In this document: positions 19,398-27,256 of the stretch, piece by piece
Position numbering within the stretch: position 1 is the stretch's first letter
Layout of the letters: every line of letters begins with the position of its first letter
NCBI GenBank assembly: GCA_964492485.1
Contig: CAZBKM010000008.1
Location: 1 to 64,000 of the forward strand
Reading direction: 5' to 3'
Source: UBA5336 sp964492485
Lineage (GTDB): Bacteria > Pseudomonadota > Alphaproteobacteria > Caulobacterales > Hyphomonadaceae
Length of the DNA: 64,000 nt
Notes under the pieces: generated by a model
What the model was told of the DNA's origin: nothing
What the model saw: only the letters and a program-made list of their open reading frames with translations
Databases searched by the model: none
Made by a program: the position numbers and the translations under genes

Positions 19398-20303
19398 TCA
19401 CGCCACCCTTGCCGCCCGGGCCAGGCGCCTGGCCTTGTGGCTGCCCCACACGCTGTCGGCAGAAAACAGGGCGAGGGCCGCCCAGATGAAACCGAAGGCC
19501 AAGGCGTGGGTGGCGCTGAACGGTTCTCCGAATGCTAGGGCAAAGCCGAACTGCAGCGTTGGCGCGATATACTGCATCATGCCGATGGTGGCGAACATCA
19601 GCCGCTTTGCCGCGAGCGCGAAGAGGATCAGCGGCAGGGCCGTGAAAGGGCCGGCCAGAATCAGCAGCGGAATGTCCGTTCCGCCGGTGCCGAACAGGCG
19701 CCCCCCGCCGAATGCGGCGTGAAGGAGGAGACCACCCACCGCGATGGGAAACAGCAGGGCCGCCTCGACGGCGAAGCCGGCGCGTCCGTCCACCAGGACC
19801 CGCTTGCGGATGAGCCCGTAGGACGCGAAGCTGATGCACAGCACAAGCGCGATCCATGGAAACCGCCCGAAGGCCTGGGTCATGATCAGGACGCCCACAG
19901 CCGCCAGCGCCACGGCGGCCCATTGTGCCTTTCGCAGACGCTCGCGCAGCAGGACCGCGCCGATCAGCACATTGACCAGCGGATTGATGTAGTAGCCGAG
20001 GCTCGCTTCCATCACCCGCGCCTCGCCCACCGCCCAGATATAGAGGAACCAGTTGGTCCCGATGGCCAGCGCCGAGAGGCTCAGATAGCGCAGCCTTGCG
20101 GGCGTCAGCGCTGCTTTCAGGTCCGCCCAACGCCCGGCGAGGGCGACGAAAAGCAGTCCGGCGGGCAGGGACCAGACGATCCTGTGGGCCAGGATCTCCA
20201 TGGCAGGCAGATGGTCCAGCAGCTTGATGTAGAGCGGCAGGACGCCCCACAGCGTGTAGGCGGACAGACCGGCGGCAAGTCCCAGGCGAAGTGACGGCGA
20301 CAT
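19398..20303 (-). CDS. rarD: RarD-type EamA/DMT-superfamily permease
   Basis: This 301-residue integral membrane protein has about ten hydrophobic segments arranged as two EamA repeats. Its N terminus (LWGVLPLYIKLL, then EILAHRIVWSLP) is diagnostic of the RarD subfamily. RarD proteins are inner-membrane exporters or permeases of small metabolites whose substrates are mostly undetermined. The start is a clear ATG at 20303. It leads a run of three minus-strand genes (permease, phosphatase, membrane protein) and follows asd by about 60 bp, so co-transcription with asd is possible but unproven. Confidence 0.93.
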   Translation of the reverse strand: MSPSLRLGLAAGLSAYTLWGVLPLYIKLLDHLPAMEILAHRIVWSLPAGLLFVALAGRWADLKAALTPARLRYLSLSALAIGTNWFLYIWAVGEARVMEASLGYYINPLVNVLIGAVLLRERLRKAQWAAVALAAVGVLIMTQAFGRFPWIALVLCISFASYGLIRKRVLVDGRAGFAVEAALLFPIAVGGLLLHAAFGGGRLFGTGGTDIPLLILAGPFTALPLILFALAAKRLMFATIGMMQYIAPTLQFGFALAFGEPFSATHALAFGFIWAALALFSADSVWGSHKARRLARAARVA

Positions 20304-20365
20304 GGATCGGCCTTAGGCCGCCGCGCGCGGCGGCGCTACCCGTTTCTTGCGGCCTGTCGAGCGTG

Positions 20366-21403
20366 CTAGCCGGCTGTCTTCCGATCGGGCTTGAGAACGC
20401 CCCGGTTTACCAGCTCCTCGGCGATCTGGACGGCATTCAGCGCCGCACCCTTGCGCAGATTGTCCGACACACACCAGAAGACGAGGCCATTCTCCACGGT
20501 AGGGTCCCGGCGCACGCGGGAGATGTAGGTGGCCCACTCTCCGACGCAGTCAATCGGCGTGATGTAGCGTTCTTCCTCGGGATCATCGACAAGCATCAGA
20601 CCGGGCGCCTCGCGCAGCAGGGCCTGGGCCTGCTCGGGGGCGAGCGGGCCACCCAGTTCGACGTTCACCGCTTCGGCGTGGCCGACGAATACCGGCACGC
20701 GGACACAGGTTGCCACCAGCTCGATCGACTCATCGACGATCTTCTTGGTTTCCACGCGCATCTTCCACTCTTCCTTGGTGAAGGCGTCGTCCATGAAGAC
20801 GTCGATATGTGGAATGACGTTGAAGGCGATCTGAACCGGGTATTCCGAGGGCTCCGGCGACTGGTTTACATAGATCCCCTTGGTCTGGTTCCAGAGTTCG
20901 TCCATTGCGGCTTTCCCGGAACCGGAGACAGACTGGTAGGTGGACACGATCACGCGCTTGACGCCGACCGCATCATGCAGGGGCTTGAGCGCGACGACGA
21001 GTTGAGCCGTGGAGCAGTTCGGATTCGCGATGATGTTCTTTTTGGCGTAGCCCATCACGGCCTCGGCATTCACCTCGGGCACGACGAGCGGCACGTCGGG
21101 GTCCATGCGGAACGCAGATGAATTGTCGATCACGATGCAGCCGGCCTGACCGATCCGTGGCGCCCATTCGCGCGCCACGTCGCCCCCGGCCGACATCAGT
21201 GCCAGATCCACTTGCGCGAAGTCGAAGGATTCGATGTCCTGGCACTTCAGCGTCTTGTCGCCGAGGCTGACCTCGCGACCGACCGAGCGCCGCGAGGCGA
21301 CAGCGTAGACTTCATCGGCGGGGAAGAGGCGCTCATCGAGGATGGCGAGCATTTCCTGCCCGACATTGCCGGTGGCGCCGACGACGGCGATTTTCAAGGC
21401 CAT
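20366..21403 (-). CDS. asd: Aspartate-semialdehyde dehydrogenase
   Basis: The 345-residue product is a full-length Asd, catalysing NADPH-dependent reduction of aspartyl phosphate to aspartate semialdehyde on the way to lysine, threonine and methionine. It shows the N-terminal NADP motif VGATGNVGQEM, the catalytic Cys130 in NPNCSTAQ, and the SVSGSGKAAMDEL and RVPVFVGHAEAV segments containing substrate and catalytic His residues. It follows leuB on the same strand with one small plus-strand gene between. Its product pool also connects with the doe operon, whose DoeC oxidises aspartate semialdehyde in the catabolic direction. Confidence 0.98.
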   Translation of the reverse strand: MALKIAVVGATGNVGQEMLAILDERLFPADEVYAVASRRSVGREVSLGDKTLKCQDIESFDFAQVDLALMSAGGDVAREWAPRIGQAGCIVIDNSSAFRMDPDVPLVVPEVNAEAVMGYAKKNIIANPNCSTAQLVVALKPLHDAVGVKRVIVSTYQSVSGSGKAAMDELWNQTKGIYVNQSPEPSEYPVQIAFNVIPHIDVFMDDAFTKEEWKMRVETKKIVDESIELVATCVRVPVFVGHAEAVNVELGGPLAPEQAQALLREAPGLMLVDDPEEERYITPIDCVGEWATYISRVRRDPTVENGLVFWCVSDNLRKGAALNAVQIAEELVNRGVLKPDRKTAG

Positions 21404-21512
21404 TTAAAACTCCTGTATGGGGATGGCATAAAGGGGAAGGCGCACAACATCAATCGGCGTGGCGCGGGGCGTCCGGCGCCCGGCCTGGCGGGGCGAAGCG
21501 TGGGAGACACAT

Positions 21513-21887
21513 ATGCCGCAAGACGATCTCATCTCGAGATACATTTCCTGCTACAACAACAGTGACATTGAGGGGATGGTCGCGTGCGTCACCGAGGATG
21601 TGGTGTTCGAGAACATCTCCAATACCGGCCAGTCCATGCGGCTTGAAGGCAAGGATGCCATGCGCGAGGTGGCACGCCTGTCGGGCAATGCGTTCTCCTA
21701 TCGGCGCCAGAAGCTCCTGCGGATCGTCCGGGGCGAGGGCAGGGCGGCCGCCGAGATCGAATTCGAGGGCAAGACCGCCGTCGACCTCCCTAACGGAACC
21801 CCGGCGGGCGAAACGGTGCGGATTCGCGGCGCGAGCTTCTTCGAGTTTCGGGGCGACAAGCTCAGCCGGATCGCCGACTACAGCTGA
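21513..21887 (+). CDS. NTF2-like / SnoaL-fold small protein
   Basis: The 124-residue protein has the cone-shaped NTF2-like pattern: an N-terminal helix (LISRYISCYNNSDIEGMVAC), a VVFENI strand, and a curved sheet ending in FFEFRGDKLSRIADYS. Such proteins may be small isomerases, dehydratases or binding proteins; no active-site residues identify a reaction. The ATG at 21513 sits about 10 bases after GGGAGAC. The gene lies on the opposite strand between asd and leuB, divergent from asd, and its end overlaps the leuB 3' end by 10 bp (convergent). Function unknown. Confidence 0.8.
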   Translation: MPQDDLISRYISCYNNSDIEGMVACVTEDVVFENISNTGQSMRLEGKDAMREVARLSGNAFSYRRQKLLRIVRGEGRAAAEIEFEGKTAVDLPNGTPAGETVRIRGASFFEFRGDKLSRIADYS

Positions 21888-22933
21888 GCCAGAACGGCGC
21901 GGGTCATGTCGCGTGTTCCCAGGCGCCCGCCAAGATCCCGGGTGCGTGCGCCATCCGCCAGGGCGGCTGCGACCGCATCGCGGACCCGATCGGCGGCGTC
22001 GATCCGCTCCAGCGACCAGCGCAAGGCCATTTCCAGCGACAGAATGGCGGCGCATGGATTGGCCACGCCCTGACCTGCAATATCGGGGGCCGATCCGTGA
22101 ACGGGCTCGTACAGGCCTGGCGTGCCAGGCGCCCCCAGGGATGCCGACGGCAGCATGCCGATGGAGCCGGTCAGCATGGCGGCCTCGTCGGACAACACGT
22201 CGCCGAACAGATTGTCTGCCAGGATCACGTCGAACTGGCGGGGATCGCGCACCAGCTCCATCGCACAGGCATCTGCATACATGTGGCGCAGGTCGATTCC
22301 CTGGCCGGCTTCGGCATGGAGGCGTGTCACTTCCTGTCGCCAGAACAGGCCGCTTTCCATGACATTGGCCTTGTCGGCGGAGGTGACACGTCCGCTCCGG
22401 CCCCGGGCGATGTCGAACGCCACGCGCGTGACGCGCGCCACCTCGTCGGCGGTGTAGACGGCGGTGTCGAAACCGCGACGCACACCGCTGGCGTCGGTCT
22501 CGATCCCACGTGGCTGGCCAAAATAGACCCCACTCGTCAGTTCACGGACGATCATGAGATCCAGCCCCTCGATCCGGTCGCGCTTGAGGGAAGAGGCGTC
22601 GGCGAGCGCGGGAAAGCAGAAGGCGGGGCGAAGATTCGCGAAGACATCCAGGCCCTTGCGAAGTTGCAAGAGTCCGGCTTCGGGGCGGTTGGCGCGATCG
22701 GCACCATCCCATTTCGGGCCGCCCACGGCGCCCAGCAGCACGGCATCTGCCGCCTTTGCCTTGACCAGCGTGTCGGCAGCAAGTGGCATGGCGTGCACGT
22801 CCAGCGCTGCACCGCCCACCAGATCGGTGTCGATAAACAGGTCGGGCGCCACGGCCTCGGCGACCATCGTGGCAGCGTCGATCACTTCCGGGCCGATCCC
22901 GTCACCGGGAAGCAGCAGCAGGGTCTGAGCCAT
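21878..22933 (-). CDS. leuB: 3-isopropylmalate dehydrogenase
   Basis: This 351-residue enzyme oxidatively decarboxylates 3-isopropylmalate in leucine synthesis using NAD+ and a divalent metal. Family features are LLLPGDGIGPEV at the N terminus, VGGPKWD, the substrate motif VRELTSGVYFG, the metal-binding SDEAAMLTGSIGMLPSASLG region and GLYEPVHGSAPDIAG. It is the last gene of the leuC-VOC-leuD-leuB series on the minus strand, 75 bp after leuD. It overlaps the convergent NTF2-like gene by 10 bp. Confidence 0.98.
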   Translation of the reverse strand: MAQTLLLLPGDGIGPEVIDAATMVAEAVAPDLFIDTDLVGGAALDVHAMPLAADTLVKAKAADAVLLGAVGGPKWDGADRANRPEAGLLQLRKGLDVFANLRPAFCFPALADASSLKRDRIEGLDLMIVRELTSGVYFGQPRGIETDASGVRRGFDTAVYTADEVARVTRVAFDIARGRSGRVTSADKANVMESGLFWRQEVTRLHAEAGQGIDLRHMYADACAMELVRDPRQFDVILADNLFGDVLSDEAAMLTGSIGMLPSASLGAPGTPGLYEPVHGSAPDIAGQGVANPCAAILSLEMALRWSLERIDAADRVRDAVAAALADGARTRDLGGRLGTRDMTRAVLAQL

Positions 22934-23008
22934 GGGGGTTCCTCTTGCAGGCCGGCCGCCGGCGCCAAGGCCGGGGCAGGGTCGGTCAGTGGGACGGAGA
23001 TGGCCTTA

Positions 23009-23641
23009 TCAGCCGCCGGTGCGCTCCATCCAGGGGGTCGCGAGCCTGCGGCGGGCCTCGAAATCGGCGATGGCGCCTTCTGCCTGAAGGCTCTGGCCGA
23101 TCTCGTCGAGACCGTTGAGCAGATTCGACTTGGCGCCTGCGTCGATCTCGAAGGCGTGGGCCTGCCCATCCGGGCCGGTCACGGTCTGGGCGGCAAGATC
23201 GACTTCGAACGGGCAGTTGTCGCCGCCTGCCTGGTCGGCCAGCCGGTCGCAGACCTCCTGGGGCAGGACCACGGGCAGGATCCCGTTTTTCAGGCAGTTG
23301 TTATAGAAGATGTCGGCAAAGGATGGCGCGATCACGCAGCGGAGCCCCTGATCGAGGAGGGCCCAGGGCGCATGCTCGCGTGACGAGCCGCAACCGAAAT
23401 TCGCACCCGCAATCAGAATCGAGGCCGAGCGGTAGGGCTGCCAGTTGAGCACGAAATCCGGATCTTCGCTACCATCGGCGCGGGTCTTCATCTCGTAGAA
23501 CAGCCCCTTGGCCAGGCCGGTCCGTGCCACCGTCTTCAGGAACTGCTTGGGGATGATCATGTCGGTGTCGACATTCGCCATCAGTACCCCGGACTTGGCG
23601 AGGGGTGCGGCGGTACCGGTCAGGGTCGTGAACGCGTCCAT
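23009..23641 (-). CDS. leuD: 3-isopropylmalate dehydratase small subunit
   Basis: This is the 210-residue swivel-domain subunit of isopropylmalate isomerase, working with LeuC. Motifs seen are NVDTDMIIPKQFLKT, the substrate-recognition loop GCGSSREHAPWAL and SFADIFYNNCLKNG. The length is typical. It starts 9 bp after the VOC-domain gene ends, so translation is probably coupled to that gene rather than directly to leuC. Confidence 0.98.
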   Translation of the reverse strand: MDAFTTLTGTAAPLAKSGVLMANVDTDMIIPKQFLKTVARTGLAKGLFYEMKTRADGSEDPDFVLNWQPYRSASILIAGANFGCGSSREHAPWALLDQGLRCVIAPSFADIFYNNCLKNGILPVVLPQEVCDRLADQAGGDNCPFEVDLAAQTVTGPDGQAHAFEIDAGAKSNLLNGLDEIGQSLQAEGAIADFEARRRLATPWMERTGG

Positions 23642-23650
23642 GGCGGGGTC

Positions 23651-24499
23651 TTAAGCCTGTGCGTGGGAAATGAACAGGGTCGGCACGCTCAGCGTGCCGT
23701 CTCGTACGGTGAAAACCCGGCTTCCCGGTTTTCGTCCAGGGCGCGGGTCCGAGACCTCAAGCCCGGAGGCGCTCAGGCGCGCATGGGCAGCCTCGAGATC
23801 GGCAACGGCCCAGGTCAGGCCCCAGAGCCGGTCCGGGCCCGCAGGATCGCTGGCCTGGTCAAGCCGGGTCACGATCTCCAGCGTCAGGCCGCCCAGCCGG
23901 AAGAAGAGGAAGCGGGTGTTCCATTCCGGCGCCGTGCGGTCCAGCGCGAGACGAAGGCCGAGCCGGCCGCCATAGGTCGCAACGGCCCGCTGGGGATTGG
24001 GCGTCGTGATGACCAGGTGATCCAGCGCGTGCACGGCGCCACGGTCGGGTGCGGGTCGCGGTAATGCCCGCTCCACCGGTTCGACGACGAAGCTGCGCAC
24101 GCCGGCCATGGCCTCATCATCGAGGCGGACGCTGCGCCAGCGCACCGTCTCGCCCGTCTCGGTTCGCGCCTCACGGCTGGTGATATCGGAGGGGGCCAGT
24201 CCCCGCCGGTCGAGGCTGCGGTGGACACCGTCCAGGTCCGATGTGCGGTAGGCGAGTGAGGCAAGGCCCGGGCCGGTCTCGGCGAGATGCTCGGAAAGTC
24301 GTCGTCCCACAGGCCCCTCGCCCTTCGGGGCGATCAGTTCCAGGCCCATATTCTCAAGCCGAAAAAGGGCGGTTGCGGTCCCATCTCCGACGCTCGGGAT
24401 GCGCTGGTCCGGTCGCCGGCCGAGCAGCGTGGCATGGGCGACCGTCGCCGCCTCGATCTCGGGGCAGGCGAGGACCAGATGGTCGACGGCGTCGATCAT
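23651..24499 (-). CDS. VOC-superfamily (glyoxalase-like) protein inside the leu operon
   Basis: The 282-residue product contains two tandem glyoxalase-fold halves. Each begins with an AVDHLV or ALDHLV strand and ends with LELIAPKG or LEIVTRLD, so His and Glu metal-ligand positions are present in both. It resembles the Glyoxalase_3 (PF13468)-like proteins. These enzymes use a divalent metal for isomerisation, ring cleavage or lactoylglutathione chemistry; the substrate is unknown. I preferred the ATG at 24499 over the one nine codons upstream because MIDAVDHLV aligns with the family start. It sits between leuC (70 bp) and leuD (9 bp), so it is surely co-transcribed with leucine genes. Confidence 0.85.
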   Translation of the reverse strand: MIDAVDHLVLACPEIEAATVAHATLLGRRPDQRIPSVGDGTATALFRLENMGLELIAPKGEGPVGRRLSEHLAETGPGLASLAYRTSDLDGVHRSLDRRGLAPSDITSREARTETGETVRWRSVRLDDEAMAGVRSFVVEPVERALPRPAPDRGAVHALDHLVITTPNPQRAVATYGGRLGLRLALDRTAPEWNTRFLFFRLGGLTLEIVTRLDQASDPAGPDRLWGLTWAVADLEAAHARLSASGLEVSDPRPGRKPGSRVFTVRDGTLSVPTLFISHAQA

Positions 24500-24569
24500 G
24501 CCGACAGGCTTTCCTTGGCAAGCCATTGATCGACCTCCTCAGAGCCCGGCAGGACCTCCCCGGTCGACA

Positions 24570-25967
24570 TCAGCCGAGCACGCCGGTGATGGCCGCGCGG
24601 GCGGCGAGACGCGGACTCATGAGGTGGGTTCGGCCACCACGACCCTGACGGCCCTCGAAATTCCGGTTGGAGGTCGATGCGCAGCGTTCCCCAGGGGCGA
24701 GGATGTCCGGGTTCATGCCAAGACACATGGAGCAACCCGGTTCGCGCCATTCGAATCCCGCCTCGCGAAAGATGCGGTCGAGGCCTTCCGCTTCCGCGCG
24801 CGCCCGGACCAGACCGGAGCCCGGAACGACCATGGCCCGCACGCCGTCGGCCACGCGCTGACCCTCCGCGACTTCGGCGGCGGCGCGCAGGTCCTCGATG
24901 CGACTGTTGGTGCACGAGCCGATGAAGACACGCTGGATCGGGGTGCCCGCGATGGGCTGACCAGGCTCCAGCGCCATGTAGTCGAGGGCGCGACGCGCCG
25001 CCCCCTGGCGAACGCTGTCTGGAAAGTCGGCCGGATGCGGAACGCGACCAGAGACCGGAATTGCCTGTTCCGGGCTGGTGCCCCAGGTGATCGTCGGCTC
25101 CACCTCGGCAGCATCGATCTCGACCACCCGATCCCAGGTCGCGTCGGGATCGGATACAAGCGTCTGCCAGTAGGACACCGCCATCTCCCACGCACCGCCC
25201 TTCGGCGCGGCCGGACGTCCCTTGACGTACGCGAAGGTGACATCGTCGGGCGCCACCAGCCCGGCGCGGGCGCCGCCCTCGATGGAGAGGTTGCACAGCG
25301 TCATGCGGCCTTCCATGGACAGCGCGCGCACCGCTTCGCCGCGATATTCGATGACATGGCCTGTGCCGCCTGCCGTCCCGATGCGGGAGATCAGATGCAG
25401 GGCAAGGTCCTTGGCGGTGACGTCATCGGCGAGCCGCCCGGTCACCTCGACGGCCATGTTCCGCATCTTCCGGGCGCGCAGGGTCTGGGTGGCGAGCACA
25501 TGTTCCACCTCGGACGTGCCGATGCCGTGGGCAAGCGCGCCGAACGCGCCATGGGTCGAGGTGTGGCTGTCGCCGCACACGATCGTCATGCCTGGCTGGG
25601 TCCGGCCCTGTTCCGGTCCGACCACGTGCACGATGCCGTTGTTGGCGTGGCCCATCGGGAAAAACTCGATCCCGTGGTCCTCGACATTGCGTGTCAGCGC
25701 CTCAAGCTGGGCGCGGGCCTCCGGGTCGGCAACCGCGGCGAGGCCGCCGGCCTGGTTCTCGGTCGGCGTGTTGTGATCGGCCACCGCCAGGGTCAGGTCC
25801 GGCCGACGTACCCGGCGCCCCGCCGCCTTCAGCCCGGCAAAGGCCTGTGGTGTCGTCACCTCGTGGATCAGGTGCAGGTCTATATAGAGGAGCGCCTCGC
25901 CAGAGGCGGGATCCTCATACACCACGTGGGCATCCCAAATCTTGTCGTAAAGCGTTTTGGCAGGCAT
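24570..25967 (-). CDS. leuC: 3-isopropylmalate dehydratase large subunit
   Basis: This 465-residue aconitase-family subunit isomerises 2- and 3-isopropylmalate with LeuD. The [4Fe-4S] ligand cysteines are seen in FIGSCTNSRI and in the CSMC pair near the C terminus. VCGDSHTSTHGAFG and AHGIGTSEVEHVLATQTL are also typical. The start at 25967 (MPAKTLYDKIWD) is the family start. It is divergent from the dioxygenase gene at 26032; only about 65 bp separate the chosen starts, so both promoters must be compact. Confidence 0.98.
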   Translation of the reverse strand: MPAKTLYDKIWDAHVVYEDPASGEALLYIDLHLIHEVTTPQAFAGLKAAGRRVRRPDLTLAVADHNTPTENQAGGLAAVADPEARAQLEALTRNVEDHGIEFFPMGHANNGIVHVVGPEQGRTQPGMTIVCGDSHTSTHGAFGALAHGIGTSEVEHVLATQTLRARKMRNMAVEVTGRLADDVTAKDLALHLISRIGTAGGTGHVIEYRGEAVRALSMEGRMTLCNLSIEGGARAGLVAPDDVTFAYVKGRPAAPKGGAWEMAVSYWQTLVSDPDATWDRVVEIDAAEVEPTITWGTSPEQAIPVSGRVPHPADFPDSVRQGAARRALDYMALEPGQPIAGTPIQRVFIGSCTNSRIEDLRAAAEVAEGQRVADGVRAMVVPGSGLVRARAEAEGLDRIFREAGFEWREPGCSMCLGMNPDILAPGERCASTSNRNFEGRQGRGGRTHLMSPRLAARAAITGVLG

Positions 25968-26031
25968 GACGTCTATCTCCGGCCCGGAAATGACCAGCAC
26001 GGACGGCGAATTGCAAGCGGGAACGAATGCG

Positions 26032-26880
26032 ATGATGACGCGCACATCGCTCCAGGCCAGCGACGCATGGCAACGCTACGTCGACCGGGAGCTCCGCCGA
26101 GGGGTGGAACCGAAGGCCCTGCTGGACGTCCTGCGTGCCAGGGGGATCGATGCGGCGCGCCAGCGGACCCTTCTCGGCGAGGCCTTCTTCGGACGCTCCC
26201 CGGCCGAGGCCGCCGACCATGAGGCCCTGTCCAGGGTCCGTCTTGTGAGGCGCGCAGCGGACACCCCCGACCTTGTGCGCGTGCCGACGGCCAAGGCACA
26301 ACTCTATACTTGGCGAAACTTCCTGTCGCCCGAGGATTGCGAGGCCGTGATCGCCCTGATCGATCAGGACCTGCGGCAGTCGACGACGGTGGACGCCTTT
26401 GCGGATCCGAACGTGCGCACCAGCCGGTCCAGCGATATCGGCACGAGGGGCCTGCCACTGATTCACCGGATCGACGACCTGATGTCAGAGGCCATCGGCA
26501 TCCACTGGTCCTATTCCGACCAGAGCCAGGCCCAGCGCTATGATGTGGACCAGGAGTACAAGGCCCATCACGACTATTTCACGCCCGGCACGCGCGACCA
26601 CAAGGTCCACTGCCAGCATCGCGGCCAGCGGACCTGGACCTTCATGATCTATCTGAACGATGTCGAGGAGGGCGGTGCGACGCGATTCCGGAAGCTCGAC
26701 AGGTCGATCCGTCCCGAGCGCGGCAAGGCGGTTATCTGGAACAATCTCAATCCCGACGGTAGCGTGAACCCCTACACGCTGCACCATGGGATGAAGGTGC
26801 GCGCCGGGGTGAAGTACGTGATCACGAAATGGTACCGTGAACGCGGCTGGGGCCCTATGCTGCTGGATCCGGTGTCCTGA
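26032..26880 (+). CDS. 2-oxoglutarate/Fe(II) oxygenase, prolyl-4-hydroxylase type
   Basis: The C-terminal 190 residues form the double-stranded beta-helix of a P4Hc-type dioxygenase. The HxD motif is His179-His-Asp181 (in YKAHHDYF), followed by DVEEGGATRF, KAVIWNNL, the distal His in LHHGMKV and the cosubstrate-binding Lys region (VKYVITKWYRE). The N-terminal ~85 residues are helical and not conserved with the catalytic domain. Likely reaction: hydroxylation of a prolyl or other residue or a small molecule using 2-oxoglutarate and O2. The start is uncertain: ATGs occur at 25957, 25990, 26032 and 26035. I favour 26032 because earlier ones overlap or crowd the leuC start. No partner gene is evident. 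Confidence 0.88.
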   Translation: MMTRTSLQASDAWQRYVDRELRRGVEPKALLDVLRARGIDAARQRTLLGEAFFGRSPAEAADHEALSRVRLVRRAADTPDLVRVPTAKAQLYTWRNFLSPEDCEAVIALIDQDLRQSTTVDAFADPNVRTSRSSDIGTRGLPLIHRIDDLMSEAIGIHWSYSDQSQAQRYDVDQEYKAHHDYFTPGTRDHKVHCQHRGQRTWTFMIYLNDVEEGGATRFRKLDRSIRPERGKAVIWNNLNPDGSVNPYTLHHGMKVRAGVKYVITKWYRERGWGPMLLDPVS

Positions 26881-27256
26881 CCGCACTCGGCAGATCAGCG
26901 ACTTGACCGTCTGACCCTCGCCCCGGAGCCCGCTGCGGTCTGGCAGCAGATCCGACCTCGAACTGCCAGCGCGCCGCGACCTTCCCGCGTGCGCCAATGC
27001 CGCCGGTCAAGCGCGATTTCCACTGGAATCAACACAGCGGGCGAGATTTGCGCAAAACCGCGCCTTTTCACCGTATTAGCGCCCGGTGTCCACCCCTGCG
27101 GCTAAAAAAATCGCCGAAAATCTGTGCACGGGCCCTTGCTGCCCCCGTGCTTGCACATTTTCACTCTATATCACGGAGGGGCAGGGTCGGTCGTTGTGCC
27201 GGTCCGATGGGCACAGACGTGCACGCTGGGGTCAGTTCGAGAAGGAACAGAATACC
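26881..27256. other. 376-bp leader region upstream of prkA, with a GC hairpin
   Basis: I see no gene here; the prkA reading frame stays open back to 27086 but codes for unconvincing sequence. A 7-bp inverted repeat (GCACGGG at 27126-27132, CCCGTGC at 27144-27150) sits about 110 bp before the PrkA start and could be a leader hairpin or operator. An AAGGAAC box lies about 10 bases before the PrkA ATG. Promoter elements could not be assigned with confidence. Confidence 0.5.

Noticed and set aside
18631..20250. 539-codon frame joining the phosphatase to sequence overlapping rarD
   Set aside because: Only the C-terminal 240 residues are family-like; the rest lies antiphase inside rarD and is Arg/Gly-rich noise.
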